From: Eubacterium sp. | Lineage (GTDB): Bacteria > Bacillota_A > Clostridia > Lachnospirales > Lachnospiraceae | NCBI GenBank assembly: GCA_023663915.1 | Contig: JAMPGN010000252.1 | Span: 1-5,642, forward strand | DNA: 5,642 bases | Direction of reading: 5' to 3' | Shown: positions 1 to 5,642 of the stretch, piece after piece | Layout of the letters: each line of letters starts with the position of its first letter | Numbering within the stretch: position 1 is the stretch's first letter | Notes under the pieces: generated by a model | Seen by the model: the letters and a program-made list of their open reading frames with translations, nothing else | The model's database searches: none | Told to the model about the DNA's origin: nothing | Made by a program: the position numbers and the translations under genes

Positions 1-1029
1 GGTAACGGCCTCATCAAGACGCTCTAGGTTTAGTCTTCCGTCCTCAATCGCTTCCAAAATATACGAATAATCTTCTTCAAAATTTGTATTAAAAACCAAC
101 ATATCATTACCAGCCATGATTGCCGCCGGTATCGCGAGGCGTCTTTCCATCGCCATACAGAATCCGCCCATGATCGTGGCATCCGTCGTAATCACCCCAT
201 TAAAACCAAACTTCTCACGAAGCACTCCGGTGAGCAGCTCCCTGCTAAGTGATGCCGGTAGACAGTCTTCAAACTTCAATGCTGGATTGATCTCCATCTC
301 AACATCAGGCTGTACGATGTGTCCGACCATAATACTCATCAGATCCCGCTCGATCAGGTTCTGGTAGATCCGTCCATAGGAGTCATACCATTCCTTGGCA
401 GACAAGGAATTATAGGATGGGTGCAAATGCTGATCCCGATAATCCACGCCGTCTCCCGGAAAATGCTTCGCACAAGCCGCAATCCCGTTTTCCTGCATGA
501 CCTCTGCAAAAATCTCCGTTCCCCGCATAACCTTATCCAAATCACTTCCGCAAGTCCTCACATTGGTGATCGGATTCCGGAAATTCCTATCCAAATCACA
601 CACCGGTGAGAAGGTCCAGTTGATGCCGACTTCTCTTCCTTCCGATGCCGTAGACAATGCAAAATGCTTTGTCTGTTCCGGATCATCTGCTGCCGCTGCC
701 AGCATAGGCCAGCCAAACAACGTGCCGTCACTGATTGCCCCTGCTCCGCCTTCCTCAAGGTTTGCCGCCTTTAACAGCGGAACCGGAGTTACCGCATCCA
801 ACTGTGCATATTTTCTCCGAATCTCCGCCGCCGGCTCCGGACGAAATAAAACGCTGCCCACTCGTCCTGCCTTAACCATTTCTTCAAGCTGCTCTGGCGA
901 GTAATCCCCACCCATTACGCAGAACAACTGACCGGCTTTCTGTTCTATACTGAGCATGGCCAATGTATCTTCCACCCACTGAATCTGCTTCGTGGATAAA
1001 TAAAAAGGTCGTTTTCTCAAATCAATCAT
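1..1029 (-). CDS. Family 3 glycoside hydrolase, NagZ-like N-terminal barrel (3' partial)
   Basis: The first 343 residues of a GH3 enzyme are visible; the frame is open to base 1, so the C-terminus is outside the window. The (beta/alpha)8 domain is recognisable in order: LSIEQKAGQLF (26-36), NLEEGGAG (90-97), GREVGINWTFSPVCDLDR (131-148), NPITNVRTCGSD (152-163), AKHFPGDGVDYRDQH (187-201) and GFNGVITTDATIMGGF (275-290) with the probable nucleophile Asp283. The 188-201 motif follows the NagZ-type pattern KH(F/I)PG(H/D)G-x4-D-(S/T)-H, which supplies an Asp/His acid-base dyad (here Asp199 and His201), except that Gln200 replaces Ser/Thr. This favours a beta-N-acetylglucosaminidase-like subgroup over classical beta-glucosidases. 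No signal peptide is seen. The start at 1029 has AAGGAG seven bases upstream and lies 18 bases after the UbiX stop. In this operon a phenolic or plant glycoside is a possible substrate; peptidoglycan-derived GlcNAc sugars are the family default. Whether a C-terminal sandwich domain follows cannot be seen. Confidence 0.85.
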   Translation of the reverse strand, partial: MIDLRKRPFYLSTKQIQWVEDTLAMLSIEQKAGQLFCVMGGDYSPEQLEEMVKAGRVGSVLFRPEPAAEIRRKYAQLDAVTPVPLLKAANLEEGGAGAISDGTLFGWPMLAAAADDPEQTKHFALSTASEGREVGINWTFSPVCDLDRNFRNPITNVRTCGSDLDKVMRGTEIFAEVMQENGIAACAKHFPGDGVDYRDQHLHPSYNSLSAKEWYDSYGRIYQNLIERDLMSIMVGHIVQPDVEMEINPALKFEDCLPASLSRELLTGVLREKFGFNGVITTDATIMGGFCMAMERRLAIPAAIMAGNDMLVFNTNFEEDYSYILEAIEDGRLNLERLDEAVT

Positions 1030-1036
1030 ATCTGCT

Positions 1037-1042
1037 CTCCTT
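1037..1042 (-). promoter_or_regulatory. Ribosome binding site of the GH3 gene
   Basis: AAGGAG on the minus strand, seven bases before the ATG at 1029, within the 18-base gap after the UbiX stop. It fixes the GH3 start and supports co-transcription. Confidence 0.7.
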
Positions 1043-1047
1043 CGTCC

Positions 1048-1608
1048 TTAAGTCCATCGTCTCATTCCTTCGGGTTCCAATTCAAACTGGTCAAGAATTT
1101 TTCCCGCGATATGCCTTGTGCAGTCCTCAAGCGTCTCCGGATGGTTATAATAGCTTAACACCGGCGGGATAATCACAGCGCCCAACTGACTTGCCTCGTA
1201 CAGATTGCGCAGGTGGATTGTCCCAAACGGACATTCCCTTGCCACAAGAACCAGCTTACGCCTCTCCTTCAAGGTAACATCCGCCGCACGCAGTAGCAGA
1301 TTCTCACTGTATCCGCTGACGATCCCTGCCAGTGTCTTCATGCTGCATGGAACGACCACCATTCCTATGGTACGGAATGTTCCACTGGCAGGACCCGCGC
1401 CGATATTGTCATTTTCATAGACCACATCTGCAAGGCCTCTGATCTCTGCCAGCGTAAACTCCGTCTCAAGAGGAATTGTCATCTCGGCGCCCCGGCTATA
1501 TACGAGGTGCGACTCGATATCTGGTATGTTCTTTAGTTGTCTTAACACTTCCACGGCAATCGGAATCCCGGAAGCTCCGCTCATTCCTACGACAATTCTC
1601 TTTTTCAT
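1048..1608 (-). CDS. lpdB: UbiX-like flavin prenyltransferase (LpdB-like partner of the decarboxylase)
   Basis: Likely joins a dimethylallyl group to reduced FMN, making the prenyl-FMN cofactor for the UbiD enzyme encoded just upstream. With the start at 1608 it has 186 residues, the usual UbiX/PAD1/LpdB length. Motifs: VGMSGASG (7-14), the N-terminal FMN-binding loop; PCSMKTLAGI (87-96) followed by NLLLRAADVTLKERRKLVL (103-121) and ARECPF (123-128), the core UbiX signature; then PPVLSYYN (148-155) and CTRHIAGKILDQ (163-174), carrying the conserved C-terminal Tyr and Arg region that binds the prenyl phosphate. An in-frame ATG at 1617 would add Met-Ile-His, but AAAGGA directly abuts it. The ATG at 1608 sits nine bases from that site and gives the family-typical MKKRIVVG start. 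It lies between the decarboxylase and GH3 genes. The family is near certain; service to the adjacent UbiD protein is inferred from linkage. Confidence 0.92.
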   Translation of the reverse strand: MKKRIVVGMSGASGIPIAVEVLRQLKNIPDIESHLVYSRGAEMTIPLETEFTLAEIRGLADVVYENDNIGAGPASGTFRTIGMVVVPCSMKTLAGIVSGYSENLLLRAADVTLKERRKLVLVARECPFGTIHLRNLYEASQLGAVIIPPVLSYYNHPETLEDCTRHIAGKILDQFELEPEGMRRWT

Positions 1609-1617
1609 ATGAATCAT

Positions 1618-1623
1618 TCCTTT
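1618..1623 (-). promoter_or_regulatory. Ribosome binding site that decides the UbiX start
   Basis: AAAGGA on the minus strand has zero spacing to the ATG at 1617 but nine bases to the in-frame ATG at 1608. A ribosome positioned here would use the second ATG, so the protein should begin MKKRIVVG, as in other UbiX proteins. Confidence 0.65.
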
Positions 1624-1659
1624 ATCTGTTCTACCTAAACAGCATAACCTGCTGCATCT

Positions 1660-3138
1660 CTACCATTCTTTTAACCAATGATGCGGATCCACCTCAAGAA
1701 ACTCTGCTCTTTTAAAATGTTCTCTCAAATGGAACGGTACCGTACAGTCATAGATCGTCTTACAACTGATCCCTACATCACTGATCGAATCTGCGTATTC
1801 CGGTGAAGAGGACGGGTCAAGCGGGTGGCACCTTACCCCCGGAATCGTGAGAATGTCTTTGTCACCCTGGAACCTGGTATTCATCGCCCACAAAACATCA
1901 TCACTGTCAAAGGGATCTACATCCTCATCCACCAAAATAACGTGTTTCAGTTCTGGAAATGCCGAGAATGCAAGCAGCGCCGCCTGTCTCTGTTTTCCCT
2001 CGTCCGTGTGTACGCGCTTGGCAACCTGAAGAACCGCCATGTACTTACCACACCCGGATCGGTGTGCATATACGTTTTTCAGTTCGCCAGGCAATGCTTT
2101 CTCAATCATTCCGATGATGCTTGCCTCTGTGGGGATGCCCTCCATGTTCAGATGCTCGTCACTGGGACCGATGCAGGTCTGCATGATCGGATGCTGCCTG
2201 TGTGTCACCGCATGAACCTTGATTAACCATGTTTCATTGCTTGCGCGGCCGCTGTATCCCGGAAATTCCGGCATCGCAAAGCCCGTATGGGAATTTTGGT
2301 CTTCCACGATACGCCGTCCAGTGATGATCTCACCCTCGATCACATATTCCGCGTTTGCAATGGCATTTTCCTTGATCGTCTTACACTTGACCAACTCTAC
2401 CGGATGCTGTCGCAACGCGCCCGCAATCGACAGTTCATTAAAACCAAGCGGTGTGGTCGGTGGTTCAAAACATGCCGTGATCTCAATCGCCGGATCAACG
2501 CCGATGCTAATGGAAATCGGTAGATTCTGTCCCAGCTCCTCCGCTCGCTCCGCCATCGCTCCGATATGTCTAGAACCCGGCTGTAAGAAAATGGACAGTT
2601 CATCCTTGGACTGAATACACATTCTATGAATGGTAACATCGGATTCTCCTGTATCGGGATGGGTTGCATAACACATCCCCAGAGTAATGTAGGGTCCTGC
2701 ATCCGTCGGTGTATTGGTCGGCGCAGGCACCAGCCTATTCAGATCAAAGTCCGGATCGGTCGCTAAATGAACCACTTCCTGGCAGGGCGCCGGGGTTTCG
2801 ATGACAACCGGCGCCACCGCATGGTCAACACAATCATGTAACAGCCAGCCCAGTCGGTCCGGTTCGCATCCGAAAAGCATGCCTACCCGTTTACGACTTG
2901 CCAATAGCCCAATCAGCACTCTCGCATCCTCAAATCCTTTGATGTTATGGAACATCATTGCCGGACCCTCAATCGTCGTGGGACGCATAACCGTCCCGCC
3001 GGCTCCTACATAACGGTATACTCCCGAAAGTTCCGCTTCCGGATTGACTTCTACATCGGTCTCTACATACTGCCCTTTCTGTGTCTTAAGGAACGCAAGT
3101 GCAGTCCTGAGATCTCGTATATCTGTTCGATTATTCAT
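1660..3138 (-). CDS. lpdC: UbiD-family hydroxyarylic acid decarboxylase, probably gallate decarboxylase (LpdC-like)
   Basis: Non-oxidative decarboxylase dependent on prenylated FMN; with the tannase upstream the best guess is gallate to pyrogallol plus CO2, in the cytoplasm. Its 492 residues match the roughly 490 of L. plantarum LpdC. Visible UbiD landmarks: VTIHRM with the probable catalytic Arg172, GSRHIG with His191 and GFNELSIAG with Glu235 (the probable metal/prFMN ligand set), and VDEDVDPFDSDDVLWAMNTR (403-422), the usual C-terminal-domain signature. In place of the EGPFGE loop of ferulate/UbiD-type enzymes it has EDQNSHTGFAMPEFPGY (279-295), with Glu291 the likely catalytic acid. I regard this loop as typical of the hydroxybenzoate/protocatechuate/gallate decarboxylases. 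The start at 3138 has AAAGGAG overlapping the tannase stop, suggesting translational coupling. The UbiX gene follows 51 bases downstream. Vanillate, protocatechuate or 4-hydroxybenzoate decarboxylase are the alternatives; family certain, substrate inferred. Confidence 0.88.
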   Translation of the reverse strand: MNNRTDIRDLRTALAFLKTQKGQYVETDVEVNPEAELSGVYRYVGAGGTVMRPTTIEGPAMMFHNIKGFEDARVLIGLLASRKRVGMLFGCEPDRLGWLLHDCVDHAVAPVVIETPAPCQEVVHLATDPDFDLNRLVPAPTNTPTDAGPYITLGMCYATHPDTGESDVTIHRMCIQSKDELSIFLQPGSRHIGAMAERAEELGQNLPISISIGVDPAIEITACFEPPTTPLGFNELSIAGALRQHPVELVKCKTIKENAIANAEYVIEGEIITGRRIVEDQNSHTGFAMPEFPGYSGRASNETWLIKVHAVTHRQHPIMQTCIGPSDEHLNMEGIPTEASIIGMIEKALPGELKNVYAHRSGCGKYMAVLQVAKRVHTDEGKQRQAALLAFSAFPELKHVILVDEDVDPFDSDDVLWAMNTRFQGDKDILTIPGVRCHPLDPSSSPEYADSISDVGISCKTIYDCTVPFHLREHFKRAEFLEVDPHHWLKEW

Positions 3139-3147
3139 ATGAATGCC

Positions 3148-4881
3148 CTACTCCTTTCCCAAGATTTTTTCGATCCACGAAATCACCTCGCCCGAATAAT
3201 CCGCCTCGCTGTGCGGCTGGTCCCAGACAAGCTGATAGTCCACGTTCTTCCCTGCACCCGCAAGCAGACATGCCAGCGTCATGCTGACCGTAAAGGAAGT
3301 ATCCGCATCTCTCGCGCCTACCCGAATCCTGTAATGAGCCGCCTGCACGCTCTTCTCCTCCGTTCCGATAAAGTGAAAAGGATTGATCAGATACATCTGC
3401 CTTGCCAGTTCATCATTCCCGGCAACCTCTGCATATCCCACATAGTACTTCGCATACTCTTCCGGGAACCGATCTTTCAATTCTTCGATCGCTGCCGCAA
3501 TATCGGAGTTAAAATGTCGCATCGGAATGTCCGTATTTCCGAAGACCTTATTCTCCCCGCTATCCATTCCTAAAATATCAAAAGAGGTACACGGTTTCAT
3601 TCTGCGCCTGTAATTTAAAATATAATTGTCAATATCGCTGACCACAGCCTGCTTTCCATCCCAGGAAAGCCATGCTTTCTTATCCTCGCCCTGTACCTCC
3701 ATCATGGGCGGCACAAACGGATGCGCTTCCACTCCCTTAGGCGGTCTCGATACCATATCGCCCAACGTCGGCGGTTCCATAGGTTTGTCGCCAAAGGGCG
3801 GTTCTCCCACGGGCGGCTTGTTTAGCGCTACGCCAGGACCTGCATGCCCCTGCATCATGTCCGCATCGTCATCCTTTTTACCCATCGGCGCTGGCGCCTC
3901 GTAGGTGTAATTACCGCTCAGATAATCTTCCACGCTATACTGCTCCGCCAATTCTCCTTTTTGAAGTTTTGTCAGATAGATCGTCGCAGATTCATTTAGT
4001 TTGCCCATCAGATAGTCCAGACCGCTTCCGCTTCTTCCATCTTCTCCAATCACTAAGTCTTCTCCCGTCTCCGGATTTTTCAAGCCCAGACGGTTAAAAT
4101 ATGCGATATAATCCCGTGACAGGATAGCGGAAAGTGCCTCTTGAAACGGTGTCATCACACCAGCCGGTCCTGCGGACGACGCTTCATTTTCCTTATCTGC
4201 GCCGAATAACCATTCATAGGCAAGATCTGCATGTTCTAAATCCACAATCGGACAATAGATCTGTGATGCATAAACCGCGTCACTTTCATCCATGAACGCT
4301 CCATTTGCCTTCAGATAAGGAATAAAATTGTCATTGTCTCCGGTCACTGCAAGAAGCGTGGACATTGCCCCGCCTGCACTCCAGCCGATGGAAATCAATT
4401 TATCCATATCGCCCGGAATTGCCTTGCGGTTATGTCTTATAAAACGAATACCAGTCTTTAAATCTACCAGATTGATCGGGGCTTTCCCCACATATTTCCC
4501 CTCGCCATCCTTCGATTCATGTCCCCTGTTTCCGCAAGTGACATAGACATATCCCTGCTTAAGATAAGGATGCGCAAAGCATCTGGGTCCATCCAGCCAC
4601 ACATGAGGCATCTGCATATAGCCCGCCGAATTATTCTCGAAAATAACCGGCGCTGTTGCCGCGGTATATCCGTTCATTTCTCCTTCGGAATCAATCTCGC
4701 CCTTTCCGTTCATATACGCTTCCGGCACAAAGATACTAAGTCGCTGAAATTTAGGCGTTGTCGCTCTGTCCGTATAGAGAATATCCTCTAAACACCACAC
4801 ACGATATTTCTCATCAAAAAACCATGCATCTTTGCAATCCGCCAATTCCATTGTTTTATTCGTAATCGGTATTTCAAACAT
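3148..4881 (-). CDS. Tannase, subtype B (galloyl-ester hydrolase), intracellular
   Basis: Likely hydrolyses galloyl esters (gallotannins, galloyl glucose, alkyl gallates) to gallic acid plus the alcohol. The 577-residue protein is an alpha/beta hydrolase with nucleophile motif GWSAGGA (Ser168). Near the C-terminus, GARDADTS supplies Asp525 and Asp527, and DQPHSEAD supplies His557. In Lactiplantibacillus plantarum tannase (recalled: Ser163, Asp419, His451, with Lys343, Glu357 and Asp421 binding gallate) the Asp-to-His distance is 32 and the Lys-to-Glu distance 14. Here Asp525-His557 is 32 and Lys429-Glu443 is 14, and the Asp-x-Asp pair is kept. The Ser-to-Lys distance is about 80 residues longer, mostly through a Pro/Gly/Met-rich stretch at about 330-397. 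There is no signal peptide, so it acts in the cytoplasm. The start at 4881 has GGAGG eight bases upstream. The UbiD gene follows after 9 bases. A feruloyl or other phenolic esterase with a tannase fold is the alternative. Confidence 0.88.
   Translation of the reverse strand: MFEIPITNKTMELADCKDAWFFDEKYRVWCLEDILYTDRATTPKFQRLSIFVPEAYMNGKGEIDSEGEMNGYTAATAPVIFENNSAGYMQMPHVWLDGPRCFAHPYLKQGYVYVTCGNRGHESKDGEGKYVGKAPINLVDLKTGIRFIRHNRKAIPGDMDKLISIGWSAGGAMSTLLAVTGDNDNFIPYLKANGAFMDESDAVYASQIYCPIVDLEHADLAYEWLFGADKENEASSAGPAGVMTPFQEALSAILSRDYIAYFNRLGLKNPETGEDLVIGEDGRSGSGLDYLMGKLNESATIYLTKLQKGELAEQYSVEDYLSGNYTYEAPAPMGKKDDDADMMQGHAGPGVALNKPPVGEPPFGDKPMEPPTLGDMVSRPPKGVEAHPFVPPMMEVQGEDKKAWLSWDGKQAVVSDIDNYILNYRRRMKPCTSFDILGMDSGENKVFGNTDIPMRHFNSDIAAAIEELKDRFPEEYAKYYVGYAEVAGNDELARQMYLINPFHFIGTEEKSVQAAHYRIRVGARDADTSFTVSMTLACLLAGAGKNVDYQLVWDQPHSEADYSGEVISWIEKILGKE
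3151..3157 (-). promoter_or_regulatory. Ribosome binding site of the decarboxylase inside the tannase 3' end
   Basis: AAAGGAG is formed by the last tannase codons just before its TAG stop (3150-3148). The ATG of the UbiD gene at 3138 is 12 bases further on, slightly long but workable. Ribosomes finishing the tannase would end next to this site, so translation of the two enzymes is probably coupled. Confidence 0.65.
3691..3894 (-). other. Pro/Gly/Met-rich low-complexity insert within the tannase
   Basis: This encodes residues about 330-397 of the tannase. It opens with an Asp-rich patch (KKDDDAD), then carries repeated PP-x-G-(D/E)-like units (KPPVGEPPFGDKPMEPP, then PPTLGD and RPPKG) and ends PFVPPMMEVQGED. 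At the DNA level GGCGGT/GGCGGC-like units recur on the plus strand. It lies between the nucleophile half and the gallate-binding Lys/Glu part, where tannases carry their lid domain, and accounts for most of the extra length over the L. plantarum enzyme. Confidence 0.6.
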
Positions 4882-4889
4882 TCAAGTTC

Positions 4890-4894
4890 CCTCC
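4890..4894 (-). promoter_or_regulatory. Ribosome binding site of the tannase gene
   Basis: GGAGG on the minus strand, eight bases before the ATG at 4881, supports that start over the internal Met at residue 11. It lies in the 32-base gap after the esterase stop codon. Confidence 0.7.
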
Positions 4895-4906
4895 ATGATC
4901 TGTTTC

Positions 4907-4912
4907 ATTATA
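4907..4912 (-). promoter_or_regulatory. Possible -10 box for an internal tannase promoter
   Basis: The minus strand reads TATAAT exactly, directly after the start of the esterase stop region and about 26 bases before the tannase ATG. A transcript starting some seven bases downstream would just include the GGAGG site. No convincing -35 hexamer is visible at 16-18 bases (ATGGAT or TGGATG at best), so this is weak and could be chance in an AT-rich gap. Confidence 0.2.
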
Positions 4913-4913
4913 A

Positions 4914-5642
4914 TCAAAGCTGCTTCTCCATCCATGCCCACAAAACATCCATATTCCAATCGCTGGAATATTCTTTGTCTTCATGATCTGCATCCGGCAG
5001 CGGAACAAACTCCACTCTGCCCTGTCCCAACTTCTGATAGACTGCATTTACAAGGTTCACGCTCTGCATAAAGGGAACCAGTCTGTCCATACATCCGTGT
5101 TCCACCAGAAGCGGCGCCATCCCCTCATTGATATAGGTCATGGGATTCGCCTGATTCAGCCATTCGTCGGAAAGTTCCGGAAGCGGACCGCCCATATAGG
5201 TTGATTCCGCAGAAACAGCCTTGTCATGATCCACAAAACTGACACCGTTTGCTCTCGCCTGATCGTCCATTTTCCGAAAATCAATCGGACCAAACTGGTC
5301 AATCGCAAAAAGTACATTGCATTCTGTATCAAAAGTCTTGCCTTCTTCTCCCGGAAACTCACCACTTTGAATGTTCATGCCAAGCATCGCCGCCAGATTC
5401 CCGCCTGCCGATCCACCGATCACGGCAATCTTATCAGGAATCACATCGTATTCTGCTGCATGTTTTCTTAAGAACCGGATCGCCTCCCGGCAGTCTAAGA
5501 CAGCCGCCGGGAAGATTGCTTCGCCACTTAACCGGTATTCAATCGAACCTACCGCAATCCCTTTTTCAAGGAATTTCAAATAGGTATCCATATGGTCGTC
5601 ACGCTTGTCTCCCATACCGAATCCGCCGCCATGAATATGGAG
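4914..5642 (-). CDS. Alpha/beta-hydrolase esterase, BD-FAE/HSL-like (5' partial)
   Basis: Probable cytoplasmic carboxylic-ester hydrolase. The reading frame stays open to the right edge: nine codons precede the Met at 5615 and encode LHIHGGGFG, so that Met is internal and the true start lies outside the window. Numbering from the first visible residue, HGGGFG (4-9) is the oxyanion-hole motif of the HSL/feruloyl-esterase-like group. GGSAGGN holds the nucleophile Ser78, HGCMDRLVP holds the probable acid Asp186, and DADHEDKEY holds the probable base His220, so the triad is complete. About 242 residues are visible; relatives have roughly 260-320, so only a short N-terminal part is missing. It ends in TGA 32 bases before the tannase gene, which suggests co-transcription. 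The family (BD-FAE/alpha-beta hydrolase 3) is clear. The substrate is not: the neighbours suggest a phenolic or acetyl ester on a plant compound, but that is inference. Confidence 0.9.
   Translation of the reverse strand, partial: LHIHGGGFGMGDKRDDHMDTYLKFLEKGIAVGSIEYRLSGEAIFPAAVLDCREAIRFLRKHAAEYDVIPDKIAVIGGSAGGNLAAMLGMNIQSGEFPGEEGKTFDTECNVLFAIDQFGPIDFRKMDDQARANGVSFVDHDKAVSAESTYMGGPLPELSDEWLNQANPMTYINEGMAPLLVEHGCMDRLVPFMQSVNLVNAVYQKLGQGRVEFVPLPDADHEDKEYSSDWNMDVLWAWMEKQL

Noticed and set aside
497..904. Plus-strand open frame of 135 codons
   Set aside because: It is antisense to the GH3 gene, whose motifs are intact on the minus strand, and its Ser/Ala-rich translation is a by-product of that coding sequence.
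1048..1617. UbiX start at the ATG at 1617
   Set aside because: The Shine-Dalgarno directly abuts it, leaving no spacing. The ATG at 1608 has nine-base spacing and gives the family-typical N-terminus.
1640..1654. Small inverted repeat CAGCA/TGCTG with a five-base loop between the UbiD and UbiX genes
   Set aside because: The stem has five pairs plus one possible G-U and no U-tract, so it is too weak to call a terminator. It could slightly affect the UbiX message but nothing supports that.
2947..3573. Plus-strand open frame of 208 codons across the UbiD/tannase junction
   Set aside because: It is antisense to two strongly supported genes, crosses their boundary and its translation shows no recognisable domain. 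It is a shadow frame.
3691..3894. Possible tandem DNA repeat or mobile insertion in the tannase gene
   Set aside because: The repeated units are imperfect, in frame and protein-level. There are no flanking inverted or direct repeats, so it is treated as a coding insert.
4914..5615. Start of the esterase at the Met at 5615
   Set aside because: The frame continues upstream to the window edge and encodes the oxyanion motif HGGGFG, so this Met is internal.

Overview
The window is a compact run of five genes, all on the minus strand, so transcription goes from high to low coordinates. The gaps between genes are 32, 9, 51 and 18 bases. Every start has a purine-rich Shine-Dalgarno sequence and no strong terminator separates any pair, so it reads as one operon cut at both ends. 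Base composition near half G+C, the Shine-Dalgarno style and the gene types suggest a gut-type Bacillota (Clostridia, possibly Lachnospiraceae). That assignment is inference: no taxonomic marker is present.

Layout in transcription order: (1) 5642-4914, an alpha/beta-hydrolase esterase of the feruloyl-esterase-like (BD-FAE/HSL) type, missing its N-terminus at the window edge; (2) 4881-3148, a 577-residue intracellular subtype-B tannase (galloyl-ester hydrolase) with the expected catalytic and gallate-binding residues and an unusual Pro/Gly/Met-rich insert; (3) 3138-1660, a 492-residue UbiD-family hydroxyarylic acid decarboxylase, most likely a gallate decarboxylase (LpdC-like); (4) 1608-1048, a 186-residue UbiX-like flavin prenyltransferase (LpdB-like) that would make the prenylated FMN the decarboxylase needs; (5) 1029-1, a family 3 glycoside hydrolase with a NagZ-like Asp/His motif, missing its C-terminus at the left edge.

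Together the genes form a plausible polyphenol module. The esterases release gallate, or a related phenolic acid, from galloyl esters. The UbiD/UbiX pair removes the carboxyl group non-oxidatively (gallate to pyrogallol plus CO2). The GH3 enzyme could free the sugar or the phenolic from a glycoside. The joint presence of a tannase and an LpdC/LpdB pair is what points to gallate rather than vanillate or 4-hydroxybenzoate. No transporter, regulator or small D subunit (LpdD/VdcD type) is in the window. They may lie outside it, since both ends are truncated.

No RNA gene, CRISPR array, mobile element or long repeat was seen. No stretch over 300 bases lacks a gene.
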